NCBI RefSeq assembly: GCF_000204415.1
Contig: NC_015416.1
Location: forward strand, 2,852,001-2,916,000
DNA length: 64,000 bases
Direction: 5' to 3'
From: Methanothrix soehngenii GP6
GTDB lineage: Archaea; Halobacteriota; Methanosarcinia; Methanotrichales; Methanotrichaceae
The notes under the pieces were generated by a model that worked only from the letters and a program-made list of their open reading frames with translations, was not told the origin of the DNA and ran no database searches. The position numbers were made by a program, and so were the translations under genes. Positions 35,441-44,710 of the stretch are shown here, one piece after another (the stretch's first letter is position 1; each line of letters starts with the position of its first letter).

Positions 35441-37320
35441 AACTCCTCTTTATCGGTATCTTGATTTTCATCCCCAATCTTGCCAGCAGCTCGGTCCTCC
35501 ATCACTCCACCCGTCTGACCATCTATCTCCCTGCCCACCCGACCATCCATCGTCCCATCTTTCAGCGAGCCTCTCTTCTCTCTCATGTCAAATTCCCCAC
35601 AGGCGCTCTCTATCAGCCCTCTGGTGTAGGGATCGACAGCATTGGAGAGAATATCATCCGTAGCCCCTTCCTCCACAATCCTGCCTTTCAGCAGCACTGC
35701 TATCCGGTCGCTCGCCTTCCTGGCCACTGCTATGTCATGGGTAACAAGCAGAATGCCAAGGCCCATCCTCTCCTGCAGATTCATGAGGAGCTTGAGGATC
35801 TTCGCCTGCACGCTGGGATCGAGCGCCGAGGTGGGCTCATCGGCAATCAAGAGCTTTGGCCTGAGGGCCAGGGCCCTGGCTATCGCCACCCTCTGCACCT
35901 CTCCCCCGCTCAGCTGATGGGGATACTTCGCCAAAAATCGATCGCTTATTGGCAGCTCCGCCTGTCTTATCACCTCTTTTGCCCTGTCCACCCTCTCCTC
36001 AGGGCTTCCCCTGCGCATCACATTCAGGGGCTCGAGAACTGCATCCAATACCGTCATGCGGTGGCTCACAGACTCCTTGGGATTCTGAAAGATCATCTGC
36101 ACCCGGCTGTAAAAAGAGACATCCCTTTTGCCAAGCTTATTCCCTTCCAGGAAGACCTCGCCAGAGCTTTGCTGGCACAGGCCCATGATGGCCCTGGAGA
36201 GAGTGGTCTTTCCTGAGCCGCTCTCCCCCACCACCGCCAATGTCTCTCCCTCATAAAGAGTCAAATCCACTCCGGATAGAGCGGAATAGGAGTCAAATGA
36301 GACGCCCAGGTCCCGGACCTCAAGCAGGGGCACAATCCCACCCCGGTGGCAGGCGACGAACCTTCCTTTCACCTCCTGGAGGAGCGGGACCAGGGTCTTG
36401 CAGATCTCTATCCTCTGAGTGCAGCGATCGTGAAATGGACAGCCTTCGAGGCCATGGCTCATCATTCCCGGAATGCCCTGCAGATCTTTGGCCCGGTTCA
36501 TGGCCGGATAGGAGCGGATAAGGCCGCGGGTGTAGGGATGAGCGGGATTTTTCATGATCTCTTGTGCATCTCCGGTCTCTACTATCCTGCCGGCATAGAG
36601 GACCGCCAGCCGATTAGCCAGCCTCTGCGCCAGCGAAATGTCATGGGTAATCAGAAGGGACATCCTGCAGTGCAGAGCTGATTGGAGTAGGCGGATGATA
36701 TCCATCTTGGTCATGGCATCCAGGGACGCAGTGGGCTCATCCAGTATCAGAAGATCGGGATCATTGGCCAGGGCCATGGCGATGGAGATCCTCTGCTTCT
36801 CTCCCCCGCTCAGCTGGTGGGGGTAGGCAACAGCCTTCTCTTCGCTCAGGCCTACCGCCCGGAGGAGACGGATCATCCCGGACTGGAAACTTCTCTCTCC
36901 CCTCGATTCCTCCCCTCCCTTCAATCCTCTCAGCCCCTTCAATCTCCCAAGGCTTCCTAACTCCAGCAAGCACTGCAGTCCTTTTTGATGAATGGATATG
37001 GCCTCTATGATCTGATCCCCCACCCGCTGCACTGGATCAAGAGCATCTTCGATATTCTGAAATACCATGGCCATCTCTCCTCCCCGCAGCTGGCGAAGCT
37101 CATCCTCTGTGATCCGGAACAGATCCCTGCCATTCAGCAGCACCTCTCCCCTGGCTGCTCCCTTTGAGAGGAGGCCCATAATGGAGAGGCCCAGGGTGCT
37201 CTTTCCCGCTCCGGACTCGCCGATAATGGCCAGGCAATCGCCCTTATCGATATCCAGATCTATTCCCCTGAGGATCTCCGTCCTCGCCATCGTGACCCTA
37301 AGGCCTCTGATGCTCAGCAT
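35425..37320 (-). CDS. Fused double ATPase of a peptide/nickel ABC transporter (DppD-DppF type)
   Basis: A 631-aa protein that joins the two ATPase subunits normally encoded separately. The first domain (1-300) has Walker A GESGAGKST, signature LSGGEKQRISIA, Walker B LLILDEPTASLD and the oligopeptide-type C-terminal motif CPFHDRCTQRIEIC. The second (about 325-575) has GESGSGKTT, LSGGEVQRVAIA and LLIADEPTSALD. A low-complexity charged tail (about 590-631) is rich in Asp, Gly, Arg and Glu. It overlaps the permease gene before it by seven bases. It powers uptake of peptides, nickel or a metal chelate. Confidence 0.93.
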   Translation of the reverse strand: MLSIRGLRVTMARTEILRGIDLDIDKGDCLAIIGESGAGKSTLGLSIMGLLSKGAARGEVLLNGRDLFRITEDELRQLRGGEMAMVFQNIEDALDPVQRVGDQIIEAISIHQKGLQCLLELGSLGRLKGLRGLKGGEESRGERSFQSGMIRLLRAVGLSEEKAVAYPHQLSGGEKQRISIAMALANDPDLLILDEPTASLDAMTKMDIIRLLQSALHCRMSLLITHDISLAQRLANRLAVLYAGRIVETGDAQEIMKNPAHPYTRGLIRSYPAMNRAKDLQGIPGMMSHGLEGCPFHDRCTQRIEICKTLVPLLQEVKGRFVACHRGGIVPLLEVRDLGVSFDSYSALSGVDLTLYEGETLAVVGESGSGKTTLSRAIMGLCQQSSGEVFLEGNKLGKRDVSFYSRVQMIFQNPKESVSHRMTVLDAVLEPLNVMRRGSPEERVDRAKEVIRQAELPISDRFLAKYPHQLSGGEVQRVAIARALALRPKLLIADEPTSALDPSVQAKILKLLMNLQERMGLGILLVTHDIAVARKASDRIAVLLKGRIVEEGATDDILSNAVDPYTRGLIESACGEFDMREKRGSLKDGTMDGRVGREIDGQTGGVMEDRAAGKIGDENQDTDKEELWTTT

Positions 37321-38276
37321 CCGCCAGCCTCCAAAGAGCCAACCTCCCCATTCTCATTCTCTTCTCTTTCATTCCCATATTCGCGCTCGTTCACATCATC
37401 ATTCCAGTTTTCATGCACATGCTCGTGTCCGTGCTCGTGCTCATGTCTGCACAGCCTGGGGTCCATGGCTGCCTCCAGGCTCACTCCCAAAAAGCTCAGG
37501 CTCACCAGGGTGAGCGACAGAAAGATGCCAGTGGGAAGCAGCCACCACTTCCATACATCAAGATAGGTGAAGGCCAATGCCTGGTGCATCATCTTCCCCC
37601 AGCTGATGATCAGCGGATCTGAGACTCCAAGAAATGCCAGCCCCGCCTCCATGAATACCGCCCTCCTGGCATCCTGGATCATCATGGAGGCGATGATGGG
37701 AGAGATATCGGGCACTATATGGTTCTTGAGTATATGCCTCTGGTCCGCTCCAAAGGTCCTTGCGGCATAGATATGCATCCGCTCCTTCAGGGTGAGGACC
37801 TGGGAGCGCACGATTCTCGCTCCTCCTGGCCAGGAGAAGGCAGATATCAGCAAGATCAATAGTGGCAGGTTTGGCCTGAAGTAGGCCGCAATCAGAATCA
37901 TCACAATGATTGTGGGAAGGGAGATCATCACATCCACTATTCTCATCCAGAAGCGCTCATAGAGCCCGCCCACCAGCGCGGAGGAGGCTCCGATCAAGAC
38001 GCTAAGGGAAGAGGCAAGCAGGGCCACAGATGCTGCCACCAAGAGGGAGGTTCTCGCCCCGAAGAGCAATCTGGTCCAGATGTCCTGGCCCATGGAGTCT
38101 GTGCCCAGAAGATGATCATTCGAGGGGGAACTGAATATCCTGCCGGTGTACTCGGTGGGTGAATAGGGGGAGAGAAGGGGCGCGAATATGGCCATAAGCA
38201 AGATCGCTGCCAGCACCAGGATGCCCAGGAGCGCCATCCTATCGTGCCTGATTTCATGGCCGAGGTCAATGTGCAT
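37314..38276 (-). CDS. ABC transporter permease, DppC type, with His-rich tail
   Basis: A 320-aa inner permease of the peptide/nickel family (about six membrane spans). It has the N-terminal PTEYTGRIFSSPSNDHLLGTDSMGQDIWTRLLFGAR region and the EAA loop (AARTFGADQRHILKNHIVPD). I start at ATG 38276, which overlaps the preceding permease gene by 11 bases; an upstream start at 38318 is possible. The tail after the last helix is unusual: RHEHEHGHEHVHENW followed by an Asn/Glu-rich stretch. Histidine runs of this kind bind Ni or Zn, hinting that the transporter handles a metal. Confidence 0.92.
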   Translation of the reverse strand: MHIDLGHEIRHDRMALLGILVLAAILLMAIFAPLLSPYSPTEYTGRIFSSPSNDHLLGTDSMGQDIWTRLLFGARTSLLVAASVALLASSLSVLIGASSALVGGLYERFWMRIVDVMISLPTIIVMILIAAYFRPNLPLLILLISAFSWPGGARIVRSQVLTLKERMHIYAARTFGADQRHILKNHIVPDISPIIASMMIQDARRAVFMEAGLAFLGVSDPLIISWGKMMHQALAFTYLDVWKWWLLPTGIFLSLTLVSLSFLGVSLEAAMDPRLCRHEHEHGHEHVHENWNDDVNEREYGNEREENENGEVGSLEAGGC

Positions 38277-39249
38277 ATCTGGTCCTCGGGTCAAGCCTCT
38301 TGTAGATTTGGTCGACAAACAGATTGGCGAAAAGAACGGTGACCGTCACCAAGAGGAGTATTCCCTGGATCAGGGGATAGTCTCGCGCATCCAAAGCGGT
38401 TCGGAGCATCAGTCCGAGGCCGGGATAAGAGAAGATTATCTCGATGAACAGCGCGCCTGTGATCAGCTGAGGAATGCGCAGGCCGGTAGCGGTGGTCACG
38501 GGCAAGAGGGCGTTTCTTCCTGCATGTGAATAGCGCAGGCAGAATTCAGAGCAGCCCTTGGCCCGGGCGGTGAGCATGAATCCCTCCTTTAATATGGTGA
38601 CAACGGTGTTTCTGGTGAGAAGATAGATGCCGCCCAGATCCACTAAAACCAGAGCGGCCAGGGGCAGGGCGAGATGCCTTGCGATATCTGCGACCAAAGG
38701 GAAGCCTTCCAGGCCGGAGTAGGGGGTGAGAGCGCCGGACAGGGGAAAAAGGTTCAGGCTAACCCCGAATATGAGCAGGAGGACAATTCCTAAAAAGAAG
38801 TCGGGAAGGCCGCCCAGGAGCATGAGCCCGGCTAACAGTCCCCTGTCTATTCTCTCACCCCGGCGGTATCCGGACTCGATTCCCAGCATCACGCCCACCA
38901 CGGTGGCTATCAGCAAGGACAGGCCTACGAGGAGCAGAGTCCAGGGAAGAGCACCCATGATGACTGAGGAGACCTCATCCTTATAGTAGTAAGAGAAGCC
39001 GAGGTTGCCCTGCAGGAGAGCGAGGACATAGGCGACCATCTGCTCCGACCAGGATTTGTCCAGGGCGAAGAGCTCGGTTAGGTGGACCTCCATCTGAGGA
39101 GTCATGGCTACCAGGGCTTCGTCTCCATATATGGCCTGCAAAGGGTTGCCGGGCATCATACGGGGCAGGATGAAGTTGAGGGCGAATATGGCCAGCAGAG
39201 CTATAATGTAGCTTAGAGCCCCTCCCCTCTTTCTTCCCTCATTTGACAT
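38266..39249 (-). CDS. ABC transporter permease, DppB type
   Basis: A 327-aa permease. N-terminal helix IIALLAIFALNFILPRMMPGNP is typical of DppB/NikB; five further helices and the EAA region (TARAKGCSEFCLRYSHAGRNALLPV) follow. It pairs with the DppC-type subunit encoded immediately downstream (11-base overlap) to form the membrane channel. RRGERIDRG near the middle matches the family. Confidence 0.93.
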   Translation of the reverse strand: MSNEGRKRGGALSYIIALLAIFALNFILPRMMPGNPLQAIYGDEALVAMTPQMEVHLTELFALDKSWSEQMVAYVLALLQGNLGFSYYYKDEVSSVIMGALPWTLLLVGLSLLIATVVGVMLGIESGYRRGERIDRGLLAGLMLLGGLPDFFLGIVLLLIFGVSLNLFPLSGALTPYSGLEGFPLVADIARHLALPLAALVLVDLGGIYLLTRNTVVTILKEGFMLTARAKGCSEFCLRYSHAGRNALLPVTTATGLRIPQLITGALFIEIIFSYPGLGLMLRTALDARDYPLIQGILLLVTVTVLFANLFVDQIYKRLDPRTRYAH

Positions 39250-39316
39250 CTTCGTGCCTCACTGGAAATCCGCCATCATTTCGCCATCGAACATCGACCG
39301 GCTAGTGCCATTCCAT

Positions 39317-39775
39317 TCAACTCTTGCCCTTATCGTTCTGCCAGCCTATCCTGACATCAGGGAACGAATCCATCTCTGCGGAATAAGGCTTGATGTCCAG
39401 AAGGACTGAGCCATCAAGGGCATCCATTCCCTTTACCGTGAGCCGGTTTCCCTCGACCTTCAGCAGCTGGACGATATCAATAGCAATTGGGTTTGGCCTG
39501 TTGGGAGAACGGGTGGCAAATACCCCATGCTCTCCCTTGCTGGTGGGCGGGGTGGCAAGCAGCCTCTTTCTGTCCCCCAGATGCAGCCAGAACAGGATGA
39601 ACAGGTGGGTGCATTGCTCTATATCCTTCAAGCCCTCCTCATATTCGGGAAAGACCTCGATCTGGCATATCTCCTCTGAGAGCCTGCCCTGACGGGGGAT
39701 ATCCCCTCGTCTCTTATACGGGGTGTGAATCACTCCCATCGGAAAGAGCAGCATGGGACTTATTTCTTCAGCCAT
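39317..39775 (-). CDS. trmO: tRNA methyltransferase TrmO (TsaA/YaeB family)
   Basis: A 152-aa beta-barrel SAM-dependent methyltransferase family protein that in bacteria N6-methylates t6A37 of tRNA-Thr. Family motifs are GVIHTPYKRRGDIPRQG, LFILFWLHLG, GVFATRSPNRPNPIAI and VLLDIKPYSAEMDSFPDVRIGW. It sits between the binding-protein and permease genes of the transporter, probably by chance of operon layout. Archaeal members are also called VirR- or TsaA-like, and substrate here is not proven. Confidence 0.9.
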   Translation of the reverse strand: MAEEISPMLLFPMGVIHTPYKRRGDIPRQGRLSEEICQIEVFPEYEEGLKDIEQCTHLFILFWLHLGDRKRLLATPPTSKGEHGVFATRSPNRPNPIAIDIVQLLKVEGNRLTVKGMDALDGSVLLDIKPYSAEMDSFPDVRIGWQNDKGKS

Positions 39776-39998
39776 TTAAATCATCATCAACGCTTTTCGT
39801 GCTAATATCCATGCTTTATTTGGATTGATTGTTATCTGCAACATGAATTGGTTTATCATTTAAGACTATTGCGATTGATGGGCGTATTGCAGCCCCGGAG
39901 AAAAAGAGTCTGCTGCGACCGATCTGCCGCAGCCTTCCAATCCGGACGGAGATCACGGGTATTCGAGATATCATCTCCGAACTGAGCTGATCTGGCAG

Positions 39999-41603
39999 CT
40001 AGACGAATGCCATCTTATTCAGAGCGATGGGAACACCGCTTCCAACACCTCCATAGGTGAAGTAGAAGGAGACCAGATCATTCGATGCCCAATAGCTATC
40101 GGTGTAGTACAGGGGCAGGGCGGGAATATCCTCGGCTATCAGTTCCTGGGCAGAATCGACCAGATCCTTTCTCTTGGCGGGATCCATCTCAGCCAGCTGA
40201 CCTTTCAGAGCTTCATTGAGATCCGAATTCTTGTCGTAACGGGCGCTGTTGAAGCTGACCATATCCGAGACTACCTTATTCAAGATCGCCGGATCGCCAC
40301 CAAGGCCACCATGGCCGCTGAGAGCGAGATCGTATTTCCACTCTCCGACCAGGCTGTCCAGGGTTTTGGAGTCAACGCTACGCAGATTGATCTTGATGCC
40401 GGCATCCTCGAGATGCTTTTTGATCAGCTCAGCCTGGCGCTCGGTATCCGCTGTAGCCAGGAGCTCTATTCCATCAGGATAGCCATCGATAGAATAATAC
40501 TCTCCTTCTCCGTCCATTGCGTAACCCAGCTCCTCCAGCAGCTTTCCTGTCCTGGCGGGATCATGAGCATACTCTTCTTGGCTCGGGTTATGCCAATCGT
40601 TGTCGGAGGCATAAAGTCCCGCGCTTCCCTCCAGGCCATAGCCTCTCAGGCCTGTCTTCACCAGGTCATCCCGGTCTATTGCATAGTAAAGGGCCTGCCT
40701 GAATTTGATATCGGAGAATGGCTCTTTATTGTGGTTGACCATGATCTTGGCCACCCAGTCATGATTGCCTTTTATTACGGCAAAGCCATCATCCTTGAGG
40801 CTGTCTACCGTCTCTCCGGGAACTGCAGCCGCATCGACATCTCCCTTTTCCAGGCTTGCTGATGCCATCTCCTGGCTCACTTTGATGAACTTTATCTGCT
40901 TGGTTCTGGGAGCACCCTGGTAGTAGTCCTCATTTGCCTCATAGAGATAGCTGCCCTGAGCCTTATCATAGCTCTTCAGCATGAATGGACCGGTTCCAGT
41001 CAGGGCTTCCGAATCCATGAAGCTGGCCGGATCGCTTACCCCATCATAGATATGCTCGGGAAGGATGGGCAGAGTCCCTGCCACCTGATCCAGGAAGGGG
41101 GCATACTCCTCGGTCAGAGTGATCTTGACCGTCCGGTCGTCTAAGACCTCTGCTGACTCTATGGTGCTCGAATCGACCCACTGATAGGGATGATCTTGGA
41201 TATAATCGATTGTAAAGGCCACATCCTGGGCGCTGAATGGCTCTTTGTCGTTCCAGGTCACTTTATCGCGAAGATGAAATACATAGGCCTTCTCATCTGC
41301 CAGGTACTCCCAGCTCTCTGCCAGAGCGGGGACAAATCCGTTCTCGTCTTTCCAGATGAGAGTATCGAATATCAGGCTCATGCGGATGTAGCCCGGACCG
41401 CGGGAGTAATGGCCGTAGGGCGATGGGTAGCCCCAGTCTCCAGTGGAGTCGGCTATGGTGAGGGTCTCGACCGTCTCATCATCCGACCCCTGAGCGGTGA
41501 CAAGCATTAGCAGCGTCAGGGCCATAGCAGCCAATACAAGGCCGGAATGCTCCCTGCTGCAAAGAGGCCCGATTGCCATATTCATAATTCTTGTGAATTT
41601 CAT
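39999..41603 (-). CDS. ABC transporter substrate-binding protein, family 5 (peptide/nickel)
   Basis: A 534-aa exported binding protein. The signal region is at residues 18-40 (GLVLAAMALTLLMLVTAQG); no lipobox cysteine is evident. Mature motifs fit SBP family 5: LAESWEYLADEKAYVFHLRDKVTWNDKEPFSAQDVAFTIDYI, TGTGPFMLKSY, and FRQALYYAIDRDDLVKTGL. It delivers substrate to the permeases and ATPase encoded downstream on the same strand. AGGAGAAT lies before the ATG, and a TATA-like TTAAAATATGC is at about 41634-41644. Given the histidine-rich permease tail, nickel or a metal complex is as likely as peptide. Confidence 0.92.
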   Translation of the reverse strand: MKFTRIMNMAIGPLCSREHSGLVLAAMALTLLMLVTAQGSDDETVETLTIADSTGDWGYPSPYGHYSRGPGYIRMSLIFDTLIWKDENGFVPALAESWEYLADEKAYVFHLRDKVTWNDKEPFSAQDVAFTIDYIQDHPYQWVDSSTIESAEVLDDRTVKITLTEEYAPFLDQVAGTLPILPEHIYDGVSDPASFMDSEALTGTGPFMLKSYDKAQGSYLYEANEDYYQGAPRTKQIKFIKVSQEMASASLEKGDVDAAAVPGETVDSLKDDGFAVIKGNHDWVAKIMVNHNKEPFSDIKFRQALYYAIDRDDLVKTGLRGYGLEGSAGLYASDNDWHNPSQEEYAHDPARTGKLLEELGYAMDGEGEYYSIDGYPDGIELLATADTERQAELIKKHLEDAGIKINLRSVDSKTLDSLVGEWKYDLALSGHGGLGGDPAILNKVVSDMVSFNSARYDKNSDLNEALKGQLAEMDPAKRKDLVDSAQELIAEDIPALPLYYTDSYWASNDLVSFYFTYGGVGSGVPIALNKMAFV

Positions 41604-41644
41604 TCAGTATTCTCCTATGATAAAATAGTATACTCGCATATTTT

Positions 41645-42434
41645 AAGAGCTTTTCTAATATGAGATACATTTATGGATAATTTGTATGCTTAAAATTTAA
41701 AAAGGTATAATCCTATTCCCAGCTTTATGGATTGTGGACCTTATCTCCTCCATGTTTTCCTCAATCTATGCTGAAAGGTGCAGGATTTCTCCCTGGATAT
41801 TGTCGGTCTTATTAGAGAATCTGGATGCCTGAGAGAAGATGGCTGCAGATGACATGGAGGAAAACAGGGAGAAAGCTTTATATTCGATCATTGTCTTGGA
41901 ATATTTCGTTAAATACCGAAAAGATATGAATAGCAGAAAGTGAATCTCCAAATTAGGGAGGAAAACCTTGCATAGACTAGGTTTTGATGTATCGTCTGAG
42001 GATAGAATGGAAATCAGCACAGCGGTTAGAATAGGATCCTGGGATCTTCCTCCAGGTCCAAAACCGGGTCCACAACTGCCCAGGAAGAAAAAGCCGCAAA
42101 TTCCGTGAAAAAAGGTCAAAAACCTCTTTTTTAATAGGTGTGAATCCTGCAAAGCCAATGGATCTGGTGCAATATCTGCCCAGATCCGCCAAAATGGTCC
42201 GCAGAGCAGCCGAAATTCCGTTTTAGGATCAGTCATTAATGCGCGAGCATCCATGCCAATTCGCATTATATGGGCAGGCTATTTTGCATTTGATCTGGCT
42301 TATTATGCTGGTTTTTGAAGATGGCAGGAAGGGAATGAATAGATGCGTTTTCTGTGCTCATGAGGAAGGCTCGTTCTTGCTCAAAATAAGCATTCGCTCT
42401 AATTTGAGACGAATTTCGGCCTACAGCTAGGGAA
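41645..42434. other. Long intergenic region, no gene recognised
   Basis: About 0.8 kb separates the binding-protein gene from hdrE. A 166-codon minus-strand frame (41766-42266) crosses it but has no recognisable motif, no signal and unlikely composition. The right end contains the hdrE promoter. Confidence 0.5.
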
Positions 42435-42444
42435 TTATTTAAGT
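42435..42444 (+). promoter_or_regulatory. Candidate TATA box of hdrED
   Basis: TTATTTAAGT stands 80-90 bases before the hdrE ATG, predicting a leader of roughly 60 bases. GAGGAGG just before the ATG (42511-42517) is a strong ribosome binding site. Confidence 0.5.
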
Positions 42445-42524
42445 ATTAGTTCACAGGTAAATTGGTCACAAATGATGGTCGTAACGCACCGATATAGTGA
42501 TAAATATAACGAGGAGGATATGAG

Positions 42525-43277
42525 ATGGCATTCTACACGTTGGGCCTCACCTTTGAACTTGTGATACTCCTGACAGTTATTGTACTTGCTGTTTGGATAT
42601 ATGGTATATATTTTAACTTTAAGAAATGGGGCCTCGGATCCACCGGCTACCACGACCCGTTGCGCAGAAGCTTCTGGTTATTCCTTGCCACCTGGATTCA
42701 TGAGGCATTTAAGGACGGCATTTGGGTATTTTTGAGGACAGTGGTGCTTGATGTTCTTCTTCTCAGGAGGACTCTTGCCAGGAGCCCGGTACGATGGGTA
42801 ATGCATATGTCCATGTTTTATGGATTCCTGGCACTGGCGGCACTCTCCGGCCTTGGACTCATGCTCGATATCGTGGAGCACTTCAATTTAGCCGGATTTG
42901 CTCATGAGGCTGAGATGGTCAAAGGCATGATGGCGCTGCCCTTCGATGTATTTGGATATCTTCTGCTATTCGGCTCCACCATTGCCATATCCAGAAGGAT
43001 CCTGATCAAGTTCGTGCGAGACAACACCAGCGCATACGATGCCCTCTTGATCGGAGCAGTCTTCTTGATCACCGTAACTGGATTTTACGCTGAATGGATG
43101 CGCGGCAACTCTTTCCTGGTAGGGAACATGTTTGAGTATCCCATCTACGCGCCCCACTTCGCTCTGATTCATACCTTGCTCGCCCTTGGTCTGTTCGCCT
43201 TAATTCTGCCCTGGAGCAAGTACATCCACGTGATTGCCACGCCGATGACCCTGATAGCCAATCGAGGAGGAGAGTAA
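42525..43277 (+). CDS. hdrE: CoB-CoM heterodisulfide reductase, cytochrome b subunit HdrE
   Basis: A 250-aa membrane cytochrome with about five helices. It accepts electrons from reduced methanophenazine and passes them through b haems to HdrD. The NarI/HdrE fold is recognisable: WIHEAFKDGIWVFLRTVVLDVLLLRR, then RWVMHMSMFYGFLALAALSGLG, later FEYPIYAPHFALIHTLLALGLFALILPWSKYIH. Histidines in these helices are the haem ligands. It is followed after one base by hdrD. This enzyme is diagnostic of methanogens with a methanophenazine chain (Methanosarcinales), where it closes the energy-conserving cycle. Confidence 0.96.
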   Translation: MAFYTLGLTFELVILLTVIVLAVWIYGIYFNFKKWGLGSTGYHDPLRRSFWLFLATWIHEAFKDGIWVFLRTVVLDVLLLRRTLARSPVRWVMHMSMFYGFLALAALSGLGLMLDIVEHFNLAGFAHEAEMVKGMMALPFDVFGYLLLFGSTIAISRRILIKFVRDNTSAYDALLIGAVFLITVTGFYAEWMRGNSFLVGNMFEYPIYAPHFALIHTLLALGLFALILPWSKYIHVIATPMTLIANRGGE

Positions 43278-43278
43278 A

Positions 43279-44649
43279 ATGGCTGATAACAAAGAATCAA
43301 AGCCCTTGATGACGGGCTATATGATTTCCACCCAGCTCCTGGAGGTAGATGGCTGCAACAGATGCCAGGAGTGTATGAAGTGGTGCCCGACATTCGCCGT
43401 CAGACCGGATCGTCCCGGAATCACTCCCATGTACAAGAACGCCCGCTGGAGAGAGCTGATGGCCAAAAACCACAGCCTGCGGGCTAAGATCTTCGGCGGC
43501 AAGCCCCTGGAAGAGGACGAGATGAAGCTCTTCACCGAGGATGTGTACTACTGCACCACCTGCGGTGTATGCGGAACGGTCTGCGAGGCGGGAATAAAGA
43601 CCGTCGATCTCTGGGAGGCCATGCGCCCCAACCTCGTAGCTCGCGGGGACGGGCCCTATGGCAAGCAAGCCTTCTTCCCCAAGCTGGTCAAAGCAGACCG
43701 AAATCCGTATCAAGGCAAGCAAGAAGACCGCTTGTGCTGGGTTCCCAAGGATGCAAAGGTCGATGAATCCGGCGAGATCGTATATTTCGCAGGCTGCACT
43801 GCGGCATACAGACAGCAAGCCCTGGGTGTGGCCACAGTCAGGATCCTGAATAAGCTGAATGCGGACTTCGCGATGCTGGGCAAGGACGAATGGTGCTGCG
43901 CCTCTGCCATGGTCAGAACTGGCCAGAGAGAGGTAATGGCTGAGCATGCGGTGCATAATGTCGATGCCCTCAAGGACGCGGGAGCGAAGACTGTGCTATT
44001 CGCCTGTGCTGGCTGCATCAGGAATTCCACCGTTGACTGGCCCAGGTGGTATGAGGGCTACATCCCTTACAAGAACGTGCCCCTCTCGGTCTTCCTGAGG
44101 GAGAAGCTGAGAAAGGGTGAGGTGGAGTACAAAATTCCTCTGAACTACACCGTGACCTACCATGACCCCTGCCATAACGGCCGCCATCTGATGCACGAGA
44201 TCGGAAAGGATTGGGCCTTTGAAGCATCCAGGGAATGCCTTGAATCCATACCCGGATTGAAGTTCAAAGATATGCTACGTAACAGGGAACTGCAGAGATG
44301 CTGCGGCGCAGGCGGAGGCGTCAAGGCAGGCATTCCCGACCTGGCCCTGGATATGGCCAAGGCCAGAGTGATGGATGGGGAGGAAGTAAAGGCAGATGTC
44401 ATTTCATCCACCTGTCCCTTCTGCAGAAGGAACATCATGGATGGCAGGAACGATGCCAAGTCCTCCATAAAGGTCCTGGACGTGGTGGAGCTGATGGCAG
44501 CATCCATGGGACTGGACATGACCATCCCCGAGAATCCCTACACCAAATACCAGGAGCAGGATGTCCTGGTCTGCGGCCCGGTCGAGTGCAAGATCGATAC
44601 CGTGGAACGCAAGGCGCCAGGCAAGGATCTGGTGGGCGAGGCTCACTGA
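43279..44649 (+). CDS. hdrD: CoB-CoM heterodisulfide reductase, catalytic subunit HdrD
   Basis: A 456-aa catalytic subunit that reduces CoM-S-S-CoB to HS-CoM and HS-CoB at the membrane. The N-terminal part has two 4Fe-4S motifs (CNRCQECMKWCP and CTTCGVCGTVCE). Two CCG cysteine-rich domains follow (CTAAYRQ with WCCASAM and ACAGC; CHNGRH with RCCGAGGG and CPFC), which hold the active-site noncubane clusters. Cysteine pattern and length match HdrD of Methanosarcina-type organisms. It is co-transcribed with hdrE and ends in a strong terminator. Confidence 0.97.
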   Translation: MADNKESKPLMTGYMISTQLLEVDGCNRCQECMKWCPTFAVRPDRPGITPMYKNARWRELMAKNHSLRAKIFGGKPLEEDEMKLFTEDVYYCTTCGVCGTVCEAGIKTVDLWEAMRPNLVARGDGPYGKQAFFPKLVKADRNPYQGKQEDRLCWVPKDAKVDESGEIVYFAGCTAAYRQQALGVATVRILNKLNADFAMLGKDEWCCASAMVRTGQREVMAEHAVHNVDALKDAGAKTVLFACAGCIRNSTVDWPRWYEGYIPYKNVPLSVFLREKLRKGEVEYKIPLNYTVTYHDPCHNGRHLMHEIGKDWAFEASRECLESIPGLKFKDMLRNRELQRCCGAGGGVKAGIPDLALDMAKARVMDGEEVKADVISSTCPFCRRNIMDGRNDAKSSIKVLDVVELMAASMGLDMTIPENPYTKYQEQDVLVCGPVECKIDTVERKAPGKDLVGEAH

Positions 44650-44658
44650 AAAGATCAG

Positions 44659-44688
44659 GATGCCCGGAGTTCCGGACATCTTTTTTTT
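44659..44688 (+). terminator. Hairpin and U-run after hdrD
   Basis: GATGCCCGGA pairs with TCCGGACATC (one mismatch) around a GT loop, followed by eight T. A second T-run lies just downstream. The site separates hdrED from the convergent CofE-Cdd gene. Confidence 0.8.
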
Positions 44689-44710
44689 CACATTTTTTGA
44701 AAAAAAATTT

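Noticed and set aside
35461-36216. 251-codon plus-strand frame opposite the double ATPase
   Set aside because: The minus strand encodes complete Walker and signature motifs in this interval; the plus-strand frame is a shadow.
41766-42266. 166-codon minus-strand frame upstream of hdrE
   Set aside because: No recognisable motif, no ribosome binding site and odd composition; it lies across the region expected to hold two promoters.
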